64,000 nt of DNA from Vallitalea longa. GTDB lineage: Bacteria; Bacillota; Clostridia; Lachnospirales; Vallitaleaceae. Below the pieces are notes generated by a model, which was not told the DNA's origin, did no database searches, and was given only the letters and a program-made list of their open reading frames with translations. This document shows, in pieces, positions 37,667 to 47,194 of the stretch. The position numbers were made by a program, and so were the translations under genes. The stretch is from NCBI RefSeq assembly GCF_027923465.1, contig NZ_BRLB01000007.1, positions 1 to 64,000 of the forward strand, in the 5' to 3' direction. Each line of letters opens with the position of its first letter. Position 1 is the stretch's first letter.

Positions 37667-39379
37667 CTATTCTTCAATATCTACGAAAGAAAATTTATCT
37701 ACATCAAATAAACCACAATCAGTCAATTTTAATTCCGGTATAACAGGAAGAGCTAAAAAGGCTAAAGTCAAAAAAGGATCTATTGATGGGTTTACTCCTT
37801 TTGTAATAGCTATCTTATTCATTTCTTTAATCCTGTCGCCAACTTCTTTAATGGAAGAATTAGTCATGAGTCCTCCAACTTCTAATGGTAAAGTTTTTAG
37901 TACTTTGCCTTCTGCACAAATAGTAATTCCACCTTTTACCCGTTTTAGCTCTTTGACAGCAACCTTCATATCATTATCATTGTCACCGATTGATATAATA
38001 TTATGAGAATCATGAGCTATTGTAAGGGCAACTGCTCCGCCTTTCAAACCATAGCCTTCTACTAGTCCAAGCCCCACATTTCCAGTTCCTTTATGTCTTT
38101 CTATAACTGCTAATTTCAGAATATCGAGCTTACTATTATACTTGAAACAATCATTCTCCACATCTACTTTTCTTGTAACATTCTTAGTTATAATATTATG
38201 TTCTATCAATTGGATAACTTTAACTATTGAAGATTTCAATGGCATTTCCAATGATATTTTATCTATAGCATCTATTTTAACTGTATCCAATACTCTAGGG
38301 TCACTACAAATTTCAATATCAAACAATGGTTTGTCATTCTTTGCTACTAACTTACCTTTTTTGTATACTTCATTTATTGCTATATCTTTAAGTTCATGGC
38401 TTAATATCAAAATATCGGCATCATATCCAGGCGCTATAGCTCCCTTACCTTTTAGTCCATAACACTCTGCAGTGTTAATAGTTGCCATCTGAATTGCAGT
38501 AACTGGATTAATTCCTTTTTTAATAGCTAATTTCACATTATAATTAATATGACCTTCGTTTTCTATATCATAAGCTTGCTTATCATCAGTACAGAAAAGA
38601 ATTCTGCGACTATTCTGAGGAGTAACACCTCTAATTAATTCTTCTAAATTTCTAGTTGCTGAACCTTCTCTAATATGCACATACATGCCTTTAGAAACTT
38701 TTTCTTCTAGTTCTTCTACCTTAGTACATTCATGATCCGTCATTACACCAGCTGTTACATAAGCATTCAACCTTTTTCCGAGAACATTTGGTGCATGACC
38801 ATCTATGATTCTATTTCTCATAAGTTCTAATTTATCATAGACATATTTATTTCCAGATATTACATCTGGATAATTCATAACTTCTCCTAATCCTAAAATA
38901 TTTTTCTTGTCTTTCATAAGACCTAAATCTTCAGCTAATAAAACTGCTCCAGAATTCTCGAAGTTGGTTGATGGAACACATGATGGTAGCATAACCAGTA
39001 CATCAAGTGGTAATTTTTCACTTGCTTTCAGCATATAATCTATTCCGTCAAGTCCGCAAACATTAGCTATTTCATGAGGATCTTCAATAACAGTTGTAGT
39101 TCCTTTTGCCACAACTAGTTGAGCGAACCCAGGTGGTGTTAACAAAGATGATTCGATGTGCACATGTCCATCTATGAATCCAGGGCAGACATATCTTCCA
39201 TCTACATCAATTTCTTTAATTCCTTCATATTCGCCAACACCTACAATAACACCCTGCTCTATTGCAATATCTGCTCTTTCTATATTACAATTAAAAACGT
39301 TCACTATATTACAATCCTTAAGAACTAATTCTGCCTTTTTATCTCCCCTTGCTACTTTAACTTTATTAACTTTTGACAT
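37667..39379 (-). CDS. ade: Adenine deaminase
   Basis: The enzyme converts adenine to hypoxanthine and ammonia. The 570-residue amidohydrolase shows PGFIDGHVHIESS (His72, His74), GTTTVIEDPHEIANVCG, GHAPNVLGKRLNAY and VMTDHEC, then a C-terminal domain with AHDSHNIISIGDND. Length and motifs match bacterial Ade, a binuclear metal enzyme. It lies in the purine block between the hydantoinase and the threonine-synthase-like gene and feeds hypoxanthine to the molybdenum hydroxylases. GGAGG precedes the ATG. Confidence 0.94.
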   Translation of the reverse strand: MSKVNKVKVARGDKKAELVLKDCNIVNVFNCNIERADIAIEQGVIVGVGEYEGIKEIDVDGRYVCPGFIDGHVHIESSLLTPPGFAQLVVAKGTTTVIEDPHEIANVCGLDGIDYMLKASEKLPLDVLVMLPSCVPSTNFENSGAVLLAEDLGLMKDKKNILGLGEVMNYPDVISGNKYVYDKLELMRNRIIDGHAPNVLGKRLNAYVTAGVMTDHECTKVEELEEKVSKGMYVHIREGSATRNLEELIRGVTPQNSRRILFCTDDKQAYDIENEGHINYNVKLAIKKGINPVTAIQMATINTAECYGLKGKGAIAPGYDADILILSHELKDIAINEVYKKGKLVAKNDKPLFDIEICSDPRVLDTVKIDAIDKISLEMPLKSSIVKVIQLIEHNIITKNVTRKVDVENDCFKYNSKLDILKLAVIERHKGTGNVGLGLVEGYGLKGGAVALTIAHDSHNIISIGDNDNDMKVAVKELKRVKGGITICAEGKVLKTLPLEVGGLMTNSSIKEVGDRIKEMNKIAITKGVNPSIDPFLTLAFLALPVIPELKLTDCGLFDVDKFSFVDIEE

Positions 39380-39425
39380 GATTTCCTCCTTGATGATATT
39401 ATAAAACAGCTTTTATGAATAATTT

Positions 39426-40733
39426 TTATGTCATAGATCTAGTGATATATTGACCATGACCACGCATGAATTTATTATTTTTAATAATGAATTTACCTCT
39501 ACTTATAGTTGATTCAATTCTGCCATTAATTTTTTTACCCTCATAAACATTATAATTACATGCAGAGTGATCATCACCTATTGTATATTCAGCCAAAGGA
39601 TTATAAATAACTATATCAGCATCTGAACCTTCTGATAAAACACCTTTTTTAGGGTATAATCCATGAATCTTAGCTGGATTAATAGTCATTTTATCAATTA
39701 CGCTATCTTTAAAAATACTATACATTATGTTAAAAGAATGTTCTATAGAACCAATACCCATAGGTATTTCAATTAATGTCGATTTATTTTTTTCTTCTTT
39801 CATGAATGGACAATTATCTGTACCAATTGTATTTATATAAGCAAAGTTCTCTCTTAATAATTCTAATTCTCTTTTACTTCTAAGCGGTGGAGCCATAGTA
39901 TAGAGATAATCGTCTTCCTTATGGTATTCCTCAGAAGTAAGATTAAAATAATGTGGACAGCTTTCAATCAAGAAATCTCTATTAAGTATATCCTTATGAT
40001 TTTCTAATAGAGCCTTTAATGTATTTCCACTACTTAAGTGGACCATATATAACCGGCCATCATATTCTTTTGTATATCTTGCTAATTTTAATGCTTCTTT
40101 TAATTCAGCATCAGAACTTCTGCTAATAGGTAAATCAGCTACTTTATTATTTTCATCAAGATCAATCATATCATCATTTTCAATATGTGCTAATACCAAT
40201 ATATCATTTTCTTTAGTCATTCTTAATAATTCAATTATTTCATTATCATAAGTCCTTCTATCTGATTCCGAATAAGTTGTAAACAATTTGACAGTCGGCA
40301 AATGTAATCTTTTCATTTCATCAACTATACTTTTAATTTGATTAACTGGATTACTGATGGTTACATGAAAAGAATAGTCTATAACACTCTTTTCAGCCAA
40401 CGCTTTCCTTTTATTAAAAGATGCTTCTAATTCATCAGCATTATTTATGGGATCAAGGAAATCAATAAAAGTAGTTATTCCTCCATAAGCTGCACTAACA
40501 GAACCAGTATAGAAATCATCACATGATGTATAATTACCTACATTCAACTCAAAATGTACATGAGGGTCAATGAATCCAGGAAATACTTTCTTGTTATCTG
40601 CTCTGTAACTCTCTTTACAATCTAATATATCACCAGTAATTTTCTCGATTTTTCCATCTGTTATATATAGATTTTCATTGATATATTGTCCATCAATATA
40701 TAATTGACCGCCTATTATTCCTAAATCATACAT
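39426..40733 (-). CDS. Dihydropyrimidinase/hydantoinase-like amidohydrolase
   Basis: The 435-residue cyclic amidohydrolase carries FPGFIDPHVHFE (His58, His60), the probable carboxylated lysine in LPTVKLFTTYS (Lys149), further ligands in LAHIENDD and ESCPHYF, and GTDNCPF. It matches the HyuA/SsnA-cluster hydantoinase that opens a ring intermediate of purine breakdown. The ATG at 40733 has AAGG 7 bases upstream and is preferred over a start at 40772 inside the preceding gene, which overlaps. It follows the PLP lyase gene closely in the operon. Confidence 0.88.
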   Translation of the reverse strand: MYDLGIIGGQLYIDGQYINENLYITDGKIEKITGDILDCKESYRADNKKVFPGFIDPHVHFELNVGNYTSCDDFYTGSVSAAYGGITTFIDFLDPINNADELEASFNKRKALAEKSVIDYSFHVTISNPVNQIKSIVDEMKRLHLPTVKLFTTYSESDRRTYDNEIIELLRMTKENDILVLAHIENDDMIDLDENNKVADLPISRSSDAELKEALKLARYTKEYDGRLYMVHLSSGNTLKALLENHKDILNRDFLIESCPHYFNLTSEEYHKEDDYLYTMAPPLRSKRELELLRENFAYINTIGTDNCPFMKEEKNKSTLIEIPMGIGSIEHSFNIMYSIFKDSVIDKMTINPAKIHGLYPKKGVLSEGSDADIVIYNPLAEYTIGDDHSACNYNVYEGKKINGRIESTISRGKFIIKNNKFMRGHGQYITRSMT

Positions 40734-40749
40734 AGCATTACCTTCTTTA

Positions 40750-42228
40750 TTAAGCTTTCCTAACTTTCTCATTGAATTCTTCTATTAAAATATCTAATTT
40801 ATCTACTTGACTAGTTATATTAGTCCAATATGCATCATTGTACCATTGTTCCAATATCTCATCATATGTTTTGCCTTGTTGTTCTATCCAAGTATAATAT
40901 TTAAGATTATGAACTGTTCTTCTGTCTCTATAATTAAGTTCTTTAAAGTAATCAGTATCAATACCTTTAAAATATCTCTCCATTACACCATAAGCATCAT
41001 AAGAAGTAAATTTTCCTCTTTCTTCATTAAGTTCAATCAATCTGCTCTTATACATGTCAATGGAATCAGTTAAAACAGTAACTAATACATCTTCTTCGGT
41101 TAACTCGAAGTACTTAGCAAATTTAATAGCAGATATAATATTAGCAGCACCCGATATTCCAACTAGATCCAACTGATTAATAATTTCATCGCTTACTCCA
41201 TTTTCTTTTAAGACTTTATGTCCTTCTGGTTCATTAAGCATTCTAATCCAATTCATTGGGGCTTCGTCATCTATAGCAATGATTGCATCAGTATTTTTAA
41301 CATTATGTATCCATGGTACATGCTTATCTCCTATTCCTTCTATCCTGTGTTCACCATAACCATTACTATAAATTGTTGGGCATTGTAAAGCTTCACTAGC
41401 TGCTATTTTCATTGTTGGATATTTCTTTTTAAGGTAATCTCCAGCAGCGATAGTTCCGCCAGAACCAGTAGCACTTATGTATCCTGCGAATCTACTATTT
41501 TTATCCATTTCAACTTCAAGTATTTCTTCTATTGCTTTACCTGTTACTTCATGATGCCATAGATAATTGCCGAATTCATCAAATTGATTGAAAATCATTA
41601 GATCTTCACCTGAATTCCTGAGTTCCCAACATTTGTCAAAAATTTCTTTCACATTACTTTCACTACCAGGTGTTGCGATAGTATCACCTGCAACATTTTT
41701 TAACCATTCAAATCTTTCGTTACTCATACCTTCTGGCAATATTGCTATAGATTCACAAGCAAGTAAAGCTGAATCATAAGCTCCACCCCTACAGTAATTA
41801 CCAGTAGAAGGCCAAACAGCTTTTTGCTTAGTTGGATCAAATTGTCCAGTTACCAGTCTAGGTACAAGGCAACCAAAAGCTGCTCCTACTTTATGAGAAC
41901 CTGTTGGAAACCATTTTCCACATAAAGCTATTATTTTAGCTTTTACACCAGTTATTTCTGTAGGAAGAACCATATAATTGACATCTTTAAATAAACCACC
42001 CATATCCTTTGTTTCATTGTGCCAACCTATTCTATAAAGATTCAACGGATTAAGGTCCCATAGACCAACATTTTGTAATTTATCTTTTATATCATCAGGT
42101 ATTAAAGTTGGATCTTTCAATTGTGCTAAGGTAGGTATGATTATACCTCTGTCTTTGGCTCTTTTAACCACATTTTCTAATCTTTTTTCATTAACAGTTA
42201 GATCAATTACTTTATATTTACTTTCCAT
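40750..42228 (-). CDS. PLP-dependent lyase-like enzyme (fold type II)
   Basis: The 492-residue protein is a tryptophan-synthase-beta-superfamily PLP enzyme. The likely PLP lysine is in PTGSHKVGAA (Lys113), the substrate-binding loop in STGNYCRGGAY (141-151), and the glycine-rich loop in SATGSGGTIAAGD. It is not the standard diaminopropionate ammonia-lyase YgeX, which is shorter and has different motifs, but it occupies the place that YgeX has in comparable purine clusters. It may release ammonia from diaminopropionate or a related intermediate. That is inferred from position. GGAGG precedes the ATG; the gene is 17 bases from the iron-sulfur subunit gene. Confidence 0.8.
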   Translation of the reverse strand: MESKYKVIDLTVNEKRLENVVKRAKDRGIIIPTLAQLKDPTLIPDDIKDKLQNVGLWDLNPLNLYRIGWHNETKDMGGLFKDVNYMVLPTEITGVKAKIIALCGKWFPTGSHKVGAAFGCLVPRLVTGQFDPTKQKAVWPSTGNYCRGGAYDSALLACESIAILPEGMSNERFEWLKNVAGDTIATPGSESNVKEIFDKCWELRNSGEDLMIFNQFDEFGNYLWHHEVTGKAIEEILEVEMDKNSRFAGYISATGSGGTIAAGDYLKKKYPTMKIAASEALQCPTIYSNGYGEHRIEGIGDKHVPWIHNVKNTDAIIAIDDEAPMNWIRMLNEPEGHKVLKENGVSDEIINQLDLVGISGAANIISAIKFAKYFELTEEDVLVTVLTDSIDMYKSRLIELNEERGKFTSYDAYGVMERYFKGIDTDYFKELNYRDRRTVHNLKYYTWIEQQGKTYDEILEQWYNDAYWTNITSQVDKLDILIEEFNEKVRKA

Positions 42229-42245
42229 TTTGCTACCTCCTATAA

Positions 42246-42734
42246 TCAGATATTCTGTTTTTCCATTCTTATTTTTTTTACTTTTTCTATTGCATTAATT
42301 ATATTTTCGTATCCTGTACATCGACAAAGATTACCTGCCAAACGTTTCTTTATTTCTTCTCTAGTATATTCTTCATCACTTTCAATAATAGGCATTGCTG
42401 ACATAATAAATCCTGGTGTGCAAAATCCACATTGAACAGCAGCTTCGTCTATAAAAGCTTGTTGTATATCGGAGATATTACCATTTTCATCCATTAATCC
42501 TTCAAGTGTACGTATTTCTTTCCCTTCTGCCCACATAGCTAAATATATACATGAATCAAAAGTTTCCCCATTAATAAGGACAGTACAAGCTCCACATTCA
42601 CCAACTTCACAACCTTTTTTGACACTTGTGAGATGAAGTTGATTCCTAAGCACATTAGCAAGTGAATCCCTATCATCTATTAATAGATGTCTTGGTTCAT
42701 CATTTACTGTAAAATTCAAAATGATATCAGCCAT
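42246..42734 (-). CDS. xdhC: Xanthine dehydrogenase family 2Fe-2S subunit
   Basis: The 162-residue subunit carries two [2Fe-2S] clusters. The plant-type site has Cys42, Cys47, Cys50 and Cys62 (GCEVGECGACTVLINGE); the second has Cys102, Cys105, Cys137 and Cys139 (QCGFCTPG, LCRCTGY). It passes electrons from the molybdenum subunit to the FAD subunit. The ATG at 42734 has GGGAGG 7 bases upstream and overlaps the FAD subunit stop codon by one base (TAATG), so the two are translationally coupled. An earlier in-frame ATG at 42749 lies before that site and is unlikely. The symbol follows the E. coli XdhABC naming. Confidence 0.93.
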   Translation of the reverse strand: MADIILNFTVNDEPRHLLIDDRDSLANVLRNQLHLTSVKKGCEVGECGACTVLINGETFDSCIYLAMWAEGKEIRTLEGLMDENGNISDIQQAFIDEAAVQCGFCTPGFIMSAMPIIESDEEYTREEIKKRLAGNLCRCTGYENIINAIEKVKKIRMEKQNI

Positions 42735-43612
42735 TATATAACCTCCCATTTGTCTATTGCTTGTTTTAATGCACGTTTACTTAATTCTTTTGCAAGTTGG
42801 AGCCTTAATACTTTTGAAGCTCTCCATGAATCTCGAGGTTTGACTTCTGTTACTGCCATAGAACCGAATTTCTCAAACATTGTATCACTTATCTTCATAC
42901 CTTTGATAGACTCCTCAGTCTTTGGACATCTCATGGGTATTGGTCCAGCAACACCATAAGCCAATCTAACATCTTCAATACATGACTTATTATTATCTAA
43001 CTTACATATAACAACACATCCTATAGTTGCAATATCCATCGCATTACGCATGGCATACTTAATATAGCATCCCGTATACCCTTCATAGTCTTCTTTATCT
43101 ATATATATTGCTGTTAATATCTCACCTTTCTTCAAATCAACTTTACCAGGTCCTAGATAAAAATCTGATATAGGAATTATCTTCTTGCCTTTTTCTCCAG
43201 TTATCTCAATTTTAGCATTCAACGCAAATAACGTTGAAGCACTATCAGCACTGGTAACCCCATTACACACATTACCACCAATAGTCCCTATATTCCTTAT
43301 CTGAGGTCCTCCAACCTGATCAACCGCTTCCCCCAATACAGGAACATATTTCTTAATGATCTCATCATTAGTTATATGTGAAAAACTAGTTAAAGGTCCT
43401 ATCTTAATCCTACCATCACCATTAATAGAAACCCCTCTAAGCTCATCTATCCCATAAATACTAACCAAAGAACACCCAGCTAATTTTCCACTATGTATCT
43501 TGACAAGTATATCACTCCCTCCCGCAATAACGAGAGCACTTTCATCCTCCAACAAATGCTTAACCGCATCATCTACCGAAGAAGCCTGATATATCCTTTC
43601 AATATCATACAT
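42734..43612 (-). CDS. xdhB: Xanthine dehydrogenase family FAD-binding subunit
   Basis: The 292-residue subunit has the molybdopterin-dehydrogenase FAD domain: ALVIAGGSDILVKIHSGK (residues 26-43) and the pyrophosphate-binding VGGPQIRNIGTIGGNVCNG (about 97-115). The C-terminal CO-dehydrogenase flavoprotein domain follows. It transfers electrons from the iron-sulfur clusters to NAD+ or another carrier. It is encoded between the molybdenum subunit (47 bases upstream) and the iron-sulfur subunit (one-base overlap). GGGAG precedes the ATG. Confidence 0.92.
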   Translation of the reverse strand: MYDIERIYQASSVDDAVKHLLEDESALVIAGGSDILVKIHSGKLAGCSLVSIYGIDELRGVSINGDGRIKIGPLTSFSHITNDEIIKKYVPVLGEAVDQVGGPQIRNIGTIGGNVCNGVTSADSASTLFALNAKIEITGEKGKKIIPISDFYLGPGKVDLKKGEILTAIYIDKEDYEGYTGCYIKYAMRNAMDIATIGCVVICKLDNNKSCIEDVRLAYGVAGPIPMRCPKTEESIKGMKISDTMFEKFGSMAVTEVKPRDSWRASKVLRLQLAKELSKRALKQAIDKWEVI

Positions 43613-43659
43613 ACTAACTCTCCCTTCTCAATGAATTAATAAATCATAATCAATACTAA

Positions 43660-45939
43660 TTAAATAAGCCCTTCCTCAATAAACCTTTCCACAAGCCTCT
43701 GTGGTGTCAGTGGTATAATATTAAAATTAACACCTGTGGCATGATAAACAGCATTCCTTATAGCTGGTGCAACAGGAATTGCAGGTGGTTCACCTAGAGC
43801 TTTATTACCAAAAGGACCTGATATATCATAAGTATCAACAAATTGTGCTTCAAGATGCGGTGTATCCATAACAGTAGGTAATTTATAATCCAAGAAGTTA
43901 TTATTGAGAGGTTTACCTGTCTTTTCGTTGAACAACATCTGTTCACTTAATCCATAACCTAAACTCATACTCATTCCACCATGAACTTGAGCTGCGGCAA
44001 GTTGAGGATTAAGTACTTTACCGCAATCATGAACATTGATTACTTTATTAATTTTAATTTTTCCAATTGCCATATCGACCTCAACATCTGCAAAACATGC
44101 TCCAAATGAGAATGTATTCGATTTACATTGATTAGTTACGTCAGCTGTAATATGAACGGATTTTTCCACATTATAAAGTGCATGTGTAGCAATTTCTTCT
44201 AAAGATGCTAGAATATCACCATTTTCTTTATTAACAATCATACTATTTTTCAGTTCAAGACTTCCCATAGGTAGTTTCAACATAAAATTGGCATGTTCTA
44301 TAATCTTTTCTTTCAATTCTAGAGCAGCTTTTTTAGCAGCCATTCCTGAAACATATGATTGTCTTGAGGCATAAGCTCCTGAATCATAAGGTGTTACATC
44401 AGTATCTTGAGTTGTTACTAGATGTACATTCTGTACAGGAATATCAAGTACTTCTGCTATCATTTGTGTAAATATAGTGTCTGCACCTTGACCTATTTCA
44501 GTAGCACCCATTTGTACTTGAACAGAACCATCCTGATTAAGTACAAGCCTACAAGAAGCAGTTTCCAACAATATAGGATAGACACCTGTCGCATAACTGA
44601 ATATGGCCATTCCTACACCTTTACGTATTAATCCTGTCTGATGTTTATATTCTTCTATCTTCTTATCCCATTCAATATATTCTTTGCCTTTTTCGATACA
44701 CTCATCAAGCCCATAGCTGTAACATTTAATACCATTATCTTCATAATCAGGTTTCATCATATTTAGCTTTCTGATATTGACTACATCAATATCCAACTTC
44801 CTGGCAATATCATCAATATGTGACTCAAGGGCAAATGTAATTTGTGGTATCCCATATGCTCTCATCGCTCCAGATGCTGGCATATTGGTAAATACACTAT
44901 ACATATCACCTTTTATGGCTTTTTCATCATTGTATATCTGTTTACTGGCATTTCCAGCTTTAGAAGTAATGCTGTGACCATGAGATGCATAAGCACCTTT
45001 GTTGCCATATACCTCTATCTTTCTTGCTACAAAACGACCATTCGGTCTTACATAACTTTTAATTTTGATTTTCATGGCATGACGTACTCGAGTATTAACA
45101 AAAGCTTCTTCTCTAGAAATGTTTAGTTTTACACATCTTCCACCAACTATATAAGATAAATAAGCATTGAGTGGTTCGTAGAGAGCATCTTGTTTGTCTC
45201 CAAAACCACCACCAATATAAGGCTTGATGATTCTAATCTTGCCCCAGCCTATTCCTAGTGCCTGCCCAACTATTCTTCTTATTATATGAGGAATCTGAGT
45301 TGAAGTTACAACTACCATTTTACCGGCTTCAGCATATGCATAAGATATTGGAGCTTCCATGTGGCAATGTTTTACCATAGGAGTTATGTATTCACCTTCA
45401 ATAAGTATCAGACCTTCTTCTTTTATTGCTTCATCATAATTACCTATTTGATAGTTAGAGTGAGTTAAAATGTTATTAGGAAAATTTTTGTGGATAGGTC
45501 TGGCCCCTTGTTTTAATGCTGCATCTATTGACATTATAGGTTCATATTCTTCATATTCTACTTTTATTAATCTTATTGCTCTTGTAGCTATCAGATCACT
45601 TTTAGCTATAACAGCAGCTATATCATCACCATAATATCTGACTCTTGTATTAAGTAATTTTCTGTCTGCAATATCTGCATGATGTATATCTAGTGACAAA
45701 GGGTGCCCAGATGTGGGAAATGTAATGTCTGGAACATCAAAACATGTTATTATTTTTATTACTCCTGGAAGTTTTGATGCTTCACTTATATCAATTTTTT
45801 TAACTATTCCATTAGCGATAGTACTATGAAGTACTTTTGCGATAAGTGCATTATTCAATAAATAATCATTTGTATAACGTGCACGTCCAGTAACTTTTTC
45901 AAAAGCATCTACTCTTTTAATACTTTTTCCAATACTCAT
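43660..45939 (-). CDS. xdhA: Xanthine dehydrogenase family molybdenum-binding subunit
   Basis: The 759-residue subunit holds the molybdopterin active site. Visible are the N-terminal a/b-hammerhead domain (GRARYTNDYL), the cofactor loops GGGFGDKQD and MRAYGIPQ, QMGATEIGQGADT and the catalytic glutamate in GNKALGEPPAIPVAPAIRNA near the C-terminus. It should hydroxylate hypoxanthine and xanthine, or work in reverse on urate. The adjacent YgeW/YgeY and the yqeB/yqeC/mocA genes suggest that its cofactor carries selenium, but the protein sequence itself cannot show this. The operon order is xdhA-xdhB-xdhC. Confidence 0.92.
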   Translation of the reverse strand: MSIGKSIKRVDAFEKVTGRARYTNDYLLNNALIAKVLHSTIANGIVKKIDISEASKLPGVIKIITCFDVPDITFPTSGHPLSLDIHHADIADRKLLNTRVRYYGDDIAAVIAKSDLIATRAIRLIKVEYEEYEPIMSIDAALKQGARPIHKNFPNNILTHSNYQIGNYDEAIKEEGLILIEGEYITPMVKHCHMEAPISYAYAEAGKMVVVTSTQIPHIIRRIVGQALGIGWGKIRIIKPYIGGGFGDKQDALYEPLNAYLSYIVGGRCVKLNISREEAFVNTRVRHAMKIKIKSYVRPNGRFVARKIEVYGNKGAYASHGHSITSKAGNASKQIYNDEKAIKGDMYSVFTNMPASGAMRAYGIPQITFALESHIDDIARKLDIDVVNIRKLNMMKPDYEDNGIKCYSYGLDECIEKGKEYIEWDKKIEEYKHQTGLIRKGVGMAIFSYATGVYPILLETASCRLVLNQDGSVQVQMGATEIGQGADTIFTQMIAEVLDIPVQNVHLVTTQDTDVTPYDSGAYASRQSYVSGMAAKKAALELKEKIIEHANFMLKLPMGSLELKNSMIVNKENGDILASLEEIATHALYNVEKSVHITADVTNQCKSNTFSFGACFADVEVDMAIGKIKINKVINVHDCGKVLNPQLAAAQVHGGMSMSLGYGLSEQMLFNEKTGKPLNNNFLDYKLPTVMDTPHLEAQFVDTYDISGPFGNKALGEPPAIPVAPAIRNAVYHATGVNFNIIPLTPQRLVERFIEEGLI

Positions 45940-45963
45940 TTATTCCCTCCTCGTACGATTACA

Positions 45964-47157
45964 TTAATCCCATTTACGTTTAGTAGGGTTTTTACTGAGT
46001 TTATCAAATAACTCAGCGGGATCTTTTATTTTACTGAGTAAAATCATTGATGCTATAATATATGGTTTGTAACTTGCCTGCTTATACAATGGAGAACGAT
46101 AGCGATTAAATACAGATCCAGCAACTTCCCCTGATTTACAACTGATATCTGTTATGTCTGCTGGCAAACAATGCATATATAACGCTTTACCATTCTTGGT
46201 TGTATTCATCAATTCTTCTGTACACTGCCAATCAATATGTTCTTTATTCTGAGCTAACAATTGTTTCTCAAGTTCATCTATACCTTTCATATCACCTTGA
46301 CCGTACAATTCTGTTCTTTTTTCCATAGCTACATAAGGTGCCCAGCTTTTTGGATAAACAATATCTGCATCCTTAAAAGCTTCTTCCATGGAATTTGTTT
46401 TAGTGAATGTTCCACCTGATTCTTTTGCATTATTACTAGCTATGCCTTCAATATCTGACATTATTTCATATCCTTTTGGATGAGCTAGAACTACATCCAT
46501 TCCCATACGAGTCATTAACCCGATTATTCCTTGAGGAACAGAAAGTGGTTTCCCATAAGAAGGAGAATATGCCCATGTCATAGCTATTTTCTTGCCTTTC
46601 AAATTATCAATCCCATTAAAATGATGAATCAGGTGGAGTAAATCTGCCATTGTCTGTGTTGGATGATCTATATCACATTGGAGATTTACTAAAGTAGGTA
46701 TCTGCTCTAAAATTCCATCTTCATGACCTTGTCTGACGTACTTAGAAAAATTACGAATGTATTTGTTACCCTTACCTATGTACATATCATCACGGATTCC
46801 TACTACATCTGCCATAAAAGATATCATATTTGCAGTTTCTCTGACTGTTTCGCCATGTGCTATCTGTGATTTCCCTTCTTCTAAATCCTGTACTTCAAGT
46901 CCTAACAAATTGCATGCTGATGCAAAACTGAATCTTGTTCTAGTAGAATTGTCACGGAAAAGAGAAATACCAAGACCACTATCAAATATTCGTGTAGATA
47001 TATTTTGTTCTCTCATATATCTAAGTGTATCTGCTACAGTAAATACTGCTTCCAATTCATCTCTTGTTTTCTCCCAAGTCAAAATAAAATCATTATTATA
47101 CATATTTCTATAATCTAGTTCTTTCAGCTTTTCTATATAAAAATCAATACCTTTCAT
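45964..47157 (-). CDS. ygeW: YgeW family carbamoyltransferase
   Basis: The 397-residue protein is a knotted transcarbamylase of the YgeW group. The carbamoyl-phosphate site STRTR is at residues 71-75 (RDNSTRTRFSFASA), with GETVRETANMISFMADVVGIRDD and HCLPAD at the second substrate side. In E. coli and in gut purine-degrading bacteria, YgeW belongs to the purine-breakdown cluster, where it is thought to handle a carbamoylated intermediate; the natural substrate is not settled. It lies between ygeY and the xanthine dehydrogenase genes. GGAG precedes the ATG. Confidence 0.92.
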   Translation of the reverse strand: MKGIDFYIEKLKELDYRNMYNNDFILTWEKTRDELEAVFTVADTLRYMREQNISTRIFDSGLGISLFRDNSTRTRFSFASACNLLGLEVQDLEEGKSQIAHGETVRETANMISFMADVVGIRDDMYIGKGNKYIRNFSKYVRQGHEDGILEQIPTLVNLQCDIDHPTQTMADLLHLIHHFNGIDNLKGKKIAMTWAYSPSYGKPLSVPQGIIGLMTRMGMDVVLAHPKGYEIMSDIEGIASNNAKESGGTFTKTNSMEEAFKDADIVYPKSWAPYVAMEKRTELYGQGDMKGIDELEKQLLAQNKEHIDWQCTEELMNTTKNGKALYMHCLPADITDISCKSGEVAGSVFNRYRSPLYKQASYKPYIIASMILLSKIKDPAELFDKLSKNPTKRKWD

Positions 47158-47194
47158 GTCATTCTCCTTTACTTATTTATTTAATTACTATAGC

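Noticed and set aside
42734-42749. Frameshift joining the FAD and iron-sulfur subunits
   Set aside because: The TAATG overlap with its own GGGAGG site is ordinary translational coupling, and both subunits are complete.
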